Source: Butyricicoccus pullicaecorum
Lineage (GTDB): Bacteria; Bacillota; Clostridia; Oscillospirales; Butyricicoccaceae
DNA: 29,935 nucleotides
NCBI GenBank assembly: GCA_018366195.1
Contig: JAGZIN010000027.1
Span: 1 to 29,935 of the forward strand
Reading direction: 5' to 3'
A program made the translations under genes and the position numbers. The notes under the pieces are model-generated. The model saw only the letters and a program-made list of their open reading frames with translations. It had not been told where the DNA came from and made no database searches. Below are positions 23,899-29,935 of the stretch, piece after piece (position 1 is the first letter of the stretch; every line of letters begins with the position of its first letter).

Positions 23899-24585
23899 TT
23901 ATTGTGCAGAAACCGTTTCACGAATCGTCCAGTCGATGGGTGCGATGCCGTGTGCCATTAGAAATTCATTGCACTGTGAGAAATGGCGGCAGCCAAAAAA
24001 GCCGTTGTGCGCGGAAAGCGGGGACGGGTGCGCACACTCTAAAATAAGATGATTGGTGTTTGTGATGAGTTTTTTCTTGGCGCGTGCCGGTGTGCCCCAC
24101 AGCAGGAATACAATGGGAGTTGGGTGGTCATTGAGCTTTTGTATGATGGTGTCCGTAAAGCGTGTCCAGCCAATTTTGCTATGGCTGTTTGCCTGCCCGC
24201 GGCGCACGGTCAGCGTCGTGTTGAGCATCAGAACACCTTGCTCTGCCCATGTGGTCAGGCAGCCGTGCTTTGGCTTTTGGATTCCCATATCGGTTTCCAG
24301 TTCCTTGAAAATATTGCGGAGACTGGGCGGCGGGGTGACACCGGGCTGCACAGAAAAACACAGTCCGTGCGCCTGACCGGGACCGTGATAAGGGTCCTGA
24401 CCAAGTAAGACCGCTTTGATATTGGAATATGGAGTATATTTGAGCGCATTGAAAATATCCGCTTTGGGTGGGAAAATTTCGTATGCGGCATATTCTTCCT
24501 CCAGTGTCTGCTGGATTTTTTGGAAGTAGTCGGCAGAAAATTCGTCCTTTAGAATGTCGTCCCATTCGTTTCCAATCTGTACCAT
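23899..24585 (-). CDS. ung: Uracil-DNA glycosylase, family 1
   Basis: A 228-residue base-excision repair enzyme that removes uracil from DNA. The water-activating motif GQDPYHG lies at 62-68 (Asp64) with the following QAHGLCFSV. Uracil-recognition residues are in LLWGTPA (161-167), and the DNA-intercalation loop HPSPLS is at 186-191 (His186), followed by GFFGCRHFSQCN. Length and motif order are normal. ATG 24585 has AGGAGG 8 nt upstream; the frame continues 31 codons further but through the promoter. A 7-bp hairpin (24621-24627/24633-24639) lies in its short leader. It is monocistronic. Confidence 0.97.
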   Translation of the reverse strand: MVQIGNEWDDILKDEFSADYFQKIQQTLEEEYAAYEIFPPKADIFNALKYTPYSNIKAVLLGQDPYHGPGQAHGLCFSVQPGVTPPPSLRNIFKELETDMGIQKPKHGCLTTWAEQGVLMLNTTLTVRRGQANSHSKIGWTRFTDTIIQKLNDHPTPIVFLLWGTPARAKKKLITNTNHLILECAHPSPLSAHNGFFGCRHFSQCNEFLMAHGIAPIDWTIRETVSAQ

Positions 24586-24654
24586 GGCGTGTCCTCCTGT
24601 ATGGTGGTATGGTGTTTGCTTCCCAATATCAGATTGGGATTGTGCATTTTTCTT

Positions 24655-24663
24655 ATTATAGCA
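24655..24663 (-). promoter_or_regulatory. Extended -10 promoter of ung
   Basis: TGCTATAAT on the minus strand is a consensus extended -10, about 70 nt upstream of the ATG. No good -35 is seen at 16-18 nt. Confidence 0.5.
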
Positions 24664-24723
24664 TAGACATATTGACAAATTAAGAACAAATCACATATTT
24701 TTTGAAAATCAAGCGGCGCAAAG

Positions 24724-24741
24724 GTCTGTCTATTGACAGAC
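24724..24741. promoter_or_regulatory. Inverted repeat over the -35 of the GntR operon
   Basis: GTCTGTC (24724-24730) and GACAGAC (24735-24741) are a perfect 7-bp inverted repeat with a TATT centre. The repeat overlaps the TTGACA element and may be a second operator. Confidence 0.4.
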
Positions 24742-24761
24742 TGCTGTGTGCATGCTATACT
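24733..24761 (+). promoter_or_regulatory. Promoter of the GntR-ABC-VanZ operon
   Basis: Perfect TTGACA (24733-24738), a 17-nt spacer and TATACT (24756-24761), preceded by TGC like an extended -10. This is a strong sigma-A promoter. Confidence 0.8.
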
Positions 24762-24762
24762 C

Positions 24763-24791
24763 TAACTGTACTAAGACACACAGTACAGTTA
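24763..24791. promoter_or_regulatory. Probable GntR operator
   Basis: TAACTGTACT (24763-24772) and AGTACAGTTA (24782-24791) form a perfect 10-bp inverted repeat with a 9-nt centre, directly downstream of the -10 and covering the likely transcription start. A dimeric YtrA-type repressor encoded by the next gene is the obvious candidate to bind it. Confidence 0.65.
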
Positions 24792-24816
24792 ATACACAAG
24801 GGAAAGGAGGCGCGCA

Positions 24817-25188
24817 ATGTTTGGCATCAATTACCGAGATGGTCGTCCCATTTATGAGCAGATTGTAGACGAGATTGAACAGATGGTTGTGCATGATGTG
24901 CTGCAGCCTGACAGCCAGCTGCCCTCCGTGCGGCAAATGGCGGCAGAATTGTCTATCAATCCTAACACCATTCAGCGTGCATATAGTGAGCTGGAGAGCA
25001 GAGGCGTGATTTACTCGGTCAAAGGGAAAGGGAATTTTGTCTCACCAAACGGTGCGGTACTGCGCGAACGTCGAATGGAGGAGATTCGAATACAGCTGTT
25101 GCGTCTGTTGCAGACAGCGAAAGAAATCGGGATAGATGGTTCGCTCTTAATCCGGTGGATTGAGGAAGAGGGGAGGAAAAGCGTATGA
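24817..25188 (+). CDS. GntR family transcriptional regulator, YtrA subfamily
   Basis: A 123-residue DNA-binding protein. The winged helix-turn-helix spans about 10-75, with PIYEQIVDEIEQMV, LPSVRQMAAELSINPNTIQRAY (the recognition helix, about 40-61) and the wing GVIYSVKGKGNFV. After it come only about 45 residues of helix, the short dimerisation tail that defines the YtrA subfamily, with no ligand-binding domain. Such regulators usually repress their own operon, which encodes ABC transporters. AAAGGAGG lies 7 nt before the ATG. Its stop overlaps the start of the ATPase gene by 4 nt. Confidence 0.94.
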   Translation: MFGINYRDGRPIYEQIVDEIEQMVVHDVLQPDSQLPSVRQMAAELSINPNTIQRAYSELESRGVIYSVKGKGNFVSPNGAVLRERRMEEIRIQLLRLLQTAKEIGIDGSLLIRWIEEEGRKSV

Positions 25189-26084
25189 TTCAAACCGAAC
25201 AGGCAACCAAACGCTTTGGTGATTTGCTTGCGGTCGATCATGTCAATACAAGAATCGAAAAAGGCTCGGTGTATGGGCTGATTGGCTCCAATGGCGCAGG
25301 AAAATCTACATTTTTACGTATGCTGGCAGGCATTTTGCAGCCGGACGAGGGAACGGTGCAGATTGATGAACAGAATGTCTATGAGAATGAAGCGCTCAAG
25401 CAGCGGTTTTTCTATATTTCAGATGAACAGTTTTTCTTTGCCAACAGCACACCGCATGAAATGAAGAACTATTATAAGGCATTGTACCCGAATTTTGACG
25501 AGGCACGCTATCAAAAGCTGCTGGACGGCTTTGGATTGGACGGAAACCGCAAAATCCGCACCTTTTCAAAGGGCATGAAAAAACAGGTTTCGGTCATTTG
25601 CGGTGTCAGCGCAAACACGGATTACCTGTTCTGTGATGAAACCTTTGACGGGCTGGACCCAGTTGCGCGGCAGACGGTCAAGGGGCTGTTTGCTGGAGAT
25701 GTGGCAGAAAGAGGGCTTACCCCTGTCATCGCCTCCCACAACCTCAGAGAACTGGAGGACATCTGCGACCATGTTGGGCTGCTGCACCGCGGCGGGATTT
25801 TATTTTCCAAAGACTTGGAGGATATGAAAATCGGCATGCACAAGGTACAGATGATTTTGCGTGAGGCACCGGCGTATGACCCGTTTGAAGGCATGGAGGT
25901 GCTCAAGCGAGAGCAGAGAGGGTCTCTCCATACCATCACGGTGCGCGGCACCCAGGAAGAACTGGAAGCCCGCATTGCAGCGCTTCAGCCAGCCTTCTAT
26001 GAGATGCTTCCGCTGACGCTGGAAGAAATCTTTATCAGTGAAACGGAGGTAGTGGGCTATGACCTCAAAAAACTTATCCTATAA
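25185..26084 (+). CDS. ABC transporter ATP-binding protein
   Basis: A 299-residue ATPase like those downstream of YtrA-type regulators. It has Walker A GSNGAGKST (34-42), signature FSKGMKKQ (127-134), a Walker B region YLFCDETFDGLDP (147-159) and an H-loop in ASHNLRE (183-189). DET replaces the usual DEP; the catalytic Glu is kept. A C-terminal extension of about 80 residues follows, ending EEIFISETE. It is coupled by a 4-nt overlap to the regulator and a 26-nt overlap to the permease, so all three products are probably made together. Confidence 0.95.
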   Translation: MIQTEQATKRFGDLLAVDHVNTRIEKGSVYGLIGSNGAGKSTFLRMLAGILQPDEGTVQIDEQNVYENEALKQRFFYISDEQFFFANSTPHEMKNYYKALYPNFDEARYQKLLDGFGLDGNRKIRTFSKGMKKQVSVICGVSANTDYLFCDETFDGLDPVARQTVKGLFAGDVAERGLTPVIASHNLRELEDICDHVGLLHRGGILFSKDLEDMKIGMHKVQMILREAPAYDPFEGMEVLKREQRGSLHTITVRGTQEELEARIAALQPAFYEMLPLTLEEIFISETEVVGYDLKKLIL

Positions 26085-28302
26085 AACACTCGTGCGGCGC
26101 AATCTTTCCAGCCGCCTGTGGCTGGTGGCGCTGACGCTTTTGGGCAGTCTTGGCACGTTGCTGCTGCCCTTATTTATGGTGCGTGAGAGCTTTCAGGGAC
26201 AGATGCGGATGCTGCTGTCACCGGAAAAGCTTGAAACCGAGGGAAAGGAAATCTTACAATCGGCACAGGAAGGCGTCTTGTTTTTGCTGTCGATGGACAA
26301 TTATGTGGTCAAGGTGGCATTGATTCTTTTGGCGTCGGTGTGCGGTGTGGCGGTCTTTCGCTATCTGCATGACCGTCAGCAGGTGGATTTCTACCATGCA
26401 CTTCCCATCAATCGCACGCACTTGTTTATCGTCAACTATGTTTCCGGCATTTTGATGGTTTTGCCAATCTTTGTCCTTGTGTATGCAGTCACAGCAGGTG
26501 CCGCATTTTCCATGGGCTTTGGCGGGCTTGTGACCGGAAATGTGATTGCGCATACAGTGCTGGGACACAGCCTGTTCTTTCTCGTCAATTATACAGTAAT
26601 GGTGATGTGTACGGTTTTGACAGGGAATACCATTATTACCGTGCTGCTCGCCCTTTGGGTGCAGTTCAGTCTGCCGCTTGCAGCGTTCATGCATCAGGCA
26701 TGGCAAATGATGCTGCATGTTACCTTTACAGTACCCTCTGAGCAGCAAATGTATACCATTACAAATGGCAGCCCAATCATTAAGTACTTTACCAGCTTGA
26801 CTCGTCCAGAGATCGATCCGGACTTTGTGGGAACCTTTGGCATGGCAGTTGTGTGGTATCCGCTTGTTTTGGGCGTTGTTTTGCTGGCTTTGAGTTATGT
26901 GCTGTTTGTGCGCAGAAGAAGCGAGCGGGCAGGCGCAGCGGTTGCCTTTGAGCCGCTGAAAGCACCGCTTCATTGGTATATGAGCCTGTTTATGGGCAGT
27001 GCCTGTGCCCTTTTGTTTGCAGTTATGTTTGGCAGTGACAATCATGGCTGGGCGTGGTTTGGTCTTGTGCTCGGTGTCGTGCTGTTTCATGCAATTGTTG
27101 AAATCATCTATGAATTTGATTTCCGTGCGCTGTTCCATCACTGGAAGCAGATGCTGATTCTGTGTGCGGCAGCAGTCGCTGTCTTTGCCGGATTCCGTGC
27201 AGACATTTTTGGATATGACAGCTATGTGCCCGACCAGTCTCAGGTGGAAGCAGTCGGCTTGTGGACGGAGCTGACACGCAATGATTTGTATATGGGTCCC
27301 TATGAAAATGGGGAGAATTATCCAACCTATTTACAGGATACCGAGAGCATTCAAACGGTGATTGCGATTGCACAGACCTGTATTCCAAACTTGGAGAAGC
27401 AGCATGGTCAGCAAGCGGAACCGGTGGTACAGCAGCCGGAAGAAGTTGATTTTTCAGAAAATATCATCGTTGCCTATCAGCTCAAAAATGGGAAAAAACA
27501 GGTGCGCTCCTATCATGTTCCAAACAAGCTGGTTGCAGAGCAGCTGGATACGTTCTTGACCAGTACAGCATACGGCGAGAAATACTTGAGCTTGCAGCGA
27601 TTCCAGATTCCGGAGCAGGCGGCTGACCATAGTATGGAACTGTTTGTCGGATATTTGGGGCTTCATGACGATGCCGCAGAAACCCCGGATGCGGTGGATA
27701 TGATTTACAAAACGGCGGACATTCGCCGTGTGATTACGACGCTTCAGCAGGAACAGATGCGCAATCGGAAGGCATATATGCACGAAGTTCCGGTGGTTCA
27801 AATCACACTTGATGCTGCGCAAAAGCTGCATGAAGATAAAGAAGAGATATATGCGACCCATGAAACAACGTGGGACGGTGATTGGAGAGATGGAAAACGG
27901 ATATATAGCTACACCATACCTGTATATCCGTCAGATACGGAAACCTTGCAGCTTCTGAAGGAGCTGATGGGGGTGCAATGGGCACCTTTGCAAGCACAAA
28001 ATGTGAAGGAAATTCAGATTGATGTGTCCGACACAACCTACGAGGAACCGGAATGGAATCGGGAGCCTGTTCGGGTGACGGATTCGGAAACCATTGCCAA
28101 GTTTCTGGAAAACGCATATACGGAGCGTCAGCGCTGGGATTCCGGCAAATATGTTCTGTGGGAGGACCGTGTATATGCCAATGGAGTTTCCGTCTATGTG
28201 AGCACGCAAACGGACAGCATGCAGCAAATCTATTATGAGCAGGGCGAGGCACCTGTCAAGCTGATTGAGCAGCTGACCGGAAAATCGCTGACCGTCGGAT
28301 AA
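26059..28302 (+). CDS. ABC transporter permease-like protein with large external domain
   Basis: A 747-residue membrane protein. The first half holds about eight helices, among them WLVALTLLGSLGTLLLPLF (21-39), ALILLASVCGVAVFRY (about 92-107), a long hydrophobic block near 170-215, and helices near 275-292, 312-330, 333-352 and 364-378. Residues about 380-747 are hydrophilic, probably exposed outside, and rich in Glu/Gln. The layout resembles the Clostridial ABC permeases annotated with a DUF6449 domain; that assignment is from memory. It is the obvious membrane partner of the ATPase whose gene it overlaps. The substrate is unknown; related Ytr-type systems respond to cell-envelope antibiotics. 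GGAGG lies about 10 nt upstream of the ATG. Confidence 0.88.
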   Translation: MTSKNLSYKTLVRRNLSSRLWLVALTLLGSLGTLLLPLFMVRESFQGQMRMLLSPEKLETEGKEILQSAQEGVLFLLSMDNYVVKVALILLASVCGVAVFRYLHDRQQVDFYHALPINRTHLFIVNYVSGILMVLPIFVLVYAVTAGAAFSMGFGGLVTGNVIAHTVLGHSLFFLVNYTVMVMCTVLTGNTIITVLLALWVQFSLPLAAFMHQAWQMMLHVTFTVPSEQQMYTITNGSPIIKYFTSLTRPEIDPDFVGTFGMAVVWYPLVLGVVLLALSYVLFVRRRSERAGAAVAFEPLKAPLHWYMSLFMGSACALLFAVMFGSDNHGWAWFGLVLGVVLFHAIVEIIYEFDFRALFHHWKQMLILCAAAVAVFAGFRADIFGYDSYVPDQSQVEAVGLWTELTRNDLYMGPYENGENYPTYLQDTESIQTVIAIAQTCIPNLEKQHGQQAEPVVQQPEEVDFSENIIVAYQLKNGKKQVRSYHVPNKLVAEQLDTFLTSTAYGEKYLSLQRFQIPEQAADHSMELFVGYLGLHDDAAETPDAVDMIYKTADIRRVITTLQQEQMRNRKAYMHEVPVVQITLDAAQKLHEDKEEIYATHETTWDGDWRDGKRIYSYTIPVYPSDTETLQLLKELMGVQWAPLQAQNVKEIQIDVSDTTYEEPEWNREPVRVTDSETIAKFLENAYTERQRWDSGKYVLWEDRVYANGVSVYVSTQTDSMQQIYYEQGEAPVKLIEQLTGKSLTVG

Positions 28303-28319
28303 AATGGAGGTGAGACGGT

Positions 28320-28850
28320 ATGAAATGGGGAGCAATCCTTTGTGTGTTTGGCGTGTATTGGTATCTGGTGCTGGAAGTCACTGGAGCAACTCCGACCAAT
28401 TTTCTGGTGATTCAGGACTTTGCCATGAGTGCAAATGTTTCCCTCATACCGTTTGCGGATATGCAGTCGGTTTTGGGACAGGGACTCATACAGATTGGCG
28501 GAAATATTTTGATGTTTATGCCGCTTGGCTTGCTGCTCCCGCTTTTTTGGCGGGGGTGGCGCCATCCGGCGCGCGTCATCGGTTTGGGCTTTGCGGCATC
28601 GCTGTTCATTGAATGCAATCAGCTTTTCAATTATCGGGCAAGCACGACGGATGACTTGATTTTGAATACTCTAGGCGCGGCTTTGGGATTTGGATGCTAT
28701 TGGATTGTGCAGAAAATCTTCGGCTTGCAGGGGCGTGCGGACGCACGGGCAGAAAAGCTGCCGGTTGTCGTGATGCTTTGTGTATGGGGTATCAAAATCG
28801 CAGTAGAATTACCAACATATTTCGGATGGATGCAAGGGACAGGTGTATAA
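28320..28850 (+). CDS. VanZ-like family membrane protein
   Basis: A 176-residue protein with about four helices. The VanZ signatures are N-I-L-M-F-M-P-L-G (62-70) and the E-C-N-Q-x-F block followed by T-T-D-D-L-I-L-N-T-L-G-A (about 98-119). VanZ of enterococci gives low-level teicoplanin resistance by an unknown mechanism; most chromosomal homologues are uncharacterised. It lies 17 nt after the permease gene with GGAGGTGA as ribosome binding site, so it belongs to the same operon. That placement is an argument for an envelope-related role of the whole unit. Confidence 0.9.
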   Translation: MKWGAILCVFGVYWYLVLEVTGATPTNFLVIQDFAMSANVSLIPFADMQSVLGQGLIQIGGNILMFMPLGLLLPLFWRGWRHPARVIGLGFAASLFIECNQLFNYRASTTDDLILNTLGAALGFGCYWIVQKIFGLQGRADARAEKLPVVVMLCVWGIKIAVELPTYFGWMQGTGV

Positions 28851-28851
28851 A

Positions 28852-28953
28852 ATGGTTCGGCTCGCAGTATTTTTCGTTCCACAGATTCAGATGATTTTGC
28901 TTGCAGGCGGGCTGCTTGCGCTCTTGGAAATCCAGTTTTTTCTCAAGCGGTAA
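28852..28953 (+). CDS. Possible 33-residue membrane peptide
   Basis: The frame starts with ATG 28852, one nucleotide after the VanZ-like stop, and ends at TAA 28953. It encodes 33 residues with a central hydrophobic segment (MILLAGGLLALLEI, about 14-27) and a basic end (FFLKR). Only a weak AGGTG precedes it. It may be a real small protein translated by re-initiation, or a chance frame. Confidence 0.3.
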   Translation: MVRLAVFFVPQIQMILLAGGLLALLEIQFFLKR

Positions 28954-29101
28954 TCAGACAAGGGGACGGAAGCGGTTCAACCGTGTCTGAAGGTATTTCT
29001 CATAGAACCATGCCCTTTGGCGCAGGTTTGGAGGGCGTAGAGCCGAACCCTGCGAAAGCTGGTTCCATGCAAAAAAATGGCTGTTCTTTGACAGCCTTAT
29101 C

Positions 29102-29146
29102 AAAAAAGAGGGGGCAAAGACATCGCCCCCTTTTTGTGTTTTTTGG
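29102..29146 (+). terminator. Terminator of the GntR-ABC-VanZ operon
   Basis: A GAGGGGGC / GCCCCCTT-type stem (about 29105-29115 with 29125-29135) has an AAAGACATC loop and is followed by TTTTTGTGTTTTTT. A smaller hairpin, GGCTGT/ACAGCC, lies just upstream near 29079-29097. Confidence 0.85.
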
Positions 29147-29155
29147 AGGAAGTTC

Positions 29156-29608
29156 ATGATGAAGAAGATGATGAAACGGATTGTGGCAATCGCTGTTGTG
29201 CTGCTTGCTGCATTCGCTGGCTTGCGATGGTATGGGGATTGTGTGCGGACAGAGCGGGAACGTGCGCTGCAAGCCGCTGTAACTGGCATAAGTAAGGATA
29301 CTGTCACGCTCAATGAGGTGGTGCCGTTTGCGTGGGATACAGTCTATACGTTTGCACCCTATACACCGCGGGAGGAAATCGAAGCGGTGATTGGCTTTCG
29401 CAGTGCTGCCATTCAAGAAGGGTACAGCGAAGGCATTCTGCGGCTGGTATTTGTAAAAGGCAGGCGGGTCGCGGCAATGGTGTGCGCAACACCTCAGACA
29501 CTGGGCTATACCATAGTATTTGAGGGACACATCAGCCGTGCAGAAAATATGCCATTTTCAGTCACCAGAACGGGAGAAGTGGTAAAGCTGACAGCAGTCG
29601 AATGTTGA
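29156..29608 (+). CDS. Membrane-anchored hypothetical protein
   Basis: A 150-residue protein that I do not recognise. It has a basic N-terminus (KKMMKR) and one hydrophobic segment, IVAIAVVLLAAFAGL (about 9-23), acting as signal anchor; there is no lipobox Cys. The remaining 125 residues are a soluble external domain of mixed strands and helices, with PREEIEAVIGF and GYSEGILRLVFVKGRRVAAMVC. Two adjacent ATG codons (29156, 29159) both follow GGAGGAA at usable spacing. It comes right after the operon terminator and has no obvious promoter of its own, so some read-through expression is possible. Base composition matches the neighbours. Confidence 0.7.
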   Translation: MMKKMMKRIVAIAVVLLAAFAGLRWYGDCVRTERERALQAAVTGISKDTVTLNEVVPFAWDTVYTFAPYTPREEIEAVIGFRSAAIQEGYSEGILRLVFVKGRRVAAMVCATPQTLGYTIVFEGHISRAENMPFSVTRTGEVVKLTAVEC

Positions 29609-29682
29609 CCAGCTCTAGCTGGAACCATCTTTTGCGGATAACCCGTTTGTTACTTGTATCTGTGGTAGTTTGTAGAAATCGG

Positions 29683-29935
29683 TTACAAATTATATTTCTG
29701 ATACATAGCATTGCGAAATTCAGAATCCTCAGTTACCCTTGGAATCTCGGAACTTAAGTTGTCTTTCAGCATTTTTTGAATCAAAGCAGAGAAGCGGGCT
29801 TCGCCTTTCTGTAAACCGGCTGCTTCTCCCTCTTGGAAACTGAGATTTTTTTCATCAAGAAGTTTTTGTTGGATTGTCATATATTCCACTCCCTTCTTCT
29901 CGTCGTTTCGAACTTCTTGGACGGCAGCAGAAACC
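29683..29935 (-). CDS. C-terminal end of an Rpn/PD-(D/E)XK-type nuclease-transposase protein, partial
   Basis: A minus-strand frame is open from the right edge to TAA at 29683 and gives about 84 residues. It begins VSAAVQEVRNDEKKGVEYMT and continues with a charged helix carrying GEAAGLQKGEARF, then SEFRNAMYQKYNL at the end. An E-R/K-rich helix with repeated E-G-x-x-x-G-x-x-x-G spacing at the C-terminus is typical of Rpn family (PDDEXK_2, recombination-promoting nuclease) proteins of gut Clostridia. The catalytic part lies outside the window, so the assignment is tentative. The GTG at 29889 is internal and not the true start. Confidence 0.6.
   Translation of the reverse strand, partial: VSAAVQEVRNDEKKGVEYMTIQQKLLDEKNLSFQEGEAAGLQKGEARFSALIQKMLKDNLSSEIPRVTEDSEFRNAMYQKYNL

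Noticed and set aside
23776..23961. TTG-initiated 61-codon frame between the small membrane gene and ung
   Set aside because: It runs through the perfect terminator into the antisense of ung and has no ribosome binding site.
29609..29622. Palindrome CCAGCT-CT-AGCTGG after the membrane-anchored hypothetical gene
   Set aside because: It has a two-nucleotide centre and no T run directly after, so it is not a convincing terminator.

Overview
The window looks like a chromosomal segment of a gut-type low-to-mid GC Firmicute of class Clostridia (Oscillospirales- or Butyricicoccaceae-like). The reasons are AGGAGG-type ribosome binding sites, sigma-A promoters (TTGACA-17-TATAAT), Firmicute families such as DUF1846, DUF3783 and YtrA-type GntR, and the roughly 1240-residue single-chain PurL. 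A genus cannot be fixed from sequence alone. No tRNA, rRNA, CRISPR array or complete insertion sequence was seen.

Layout. 1-4296 (minus) is the 5' three-quarters or more of a huge secreted Ig-like surface protein that runs off the left edge. 4473-6071 (minus) is a mannitol-dehydrogenase-family hexuronate reductase. 6242-8026 (plus) is an ABC-F ATPase. 8166-9764 (minus) is a methyl-accepting chemotaxis protein. 9894-11381 (minus) is a DUF1846 protein. After a long gene-poor spacer, 12132-15835 (plus) is a three-gene ribose-type sugar ABC transporter with an internal attenuator. 15922-16317 (minus) is a DUF3783 protein, followed by purL (16429-20157, minus), which has a structured leader. rpe (20483-21166, plus) is divergent from purL. 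21275-22556 (minus) is an alpha/beta hydrolase translationally coupled to a YbjQ-like protein.

An AT-rich island (about 22.6-23.9 kb, plus) carries a secreted 204-residue protein of no recognised family and a 58-residue two-helix membrane protein 6 nt downstream. It has its own strong promoter and a perfect terminator. I regard this as the best candidate for an undescribed system, possibly a secreted peptide or toxin precursor with its immunity protein. It is followed by ung (minus).

24817-28953 (plus) is an autoregulated-looking operon: a YtrA-type GntR repressor, an ABC ATPase, a 747-residue permease with a large external domain, a VanZ-like protein and a possible 33-residue membrane peptide. 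The organisation resembles envelope-stress or antibiotic-response ABC operons. The right end holds a small membrane-anchored hypothetical protein and the C-terminal end of an Rpn/PD-(D/E)XK-type nuclease that runs off the window.

Most gene pairs are separated by clear intrinsic terminators, several of them bidirectional between convergent genes, so transcription units can be drawn with reasonable confidence. Gene starts were moved inward from the longest open frames wherever a Shine-Dalgarno sequence and family alignment supported it.
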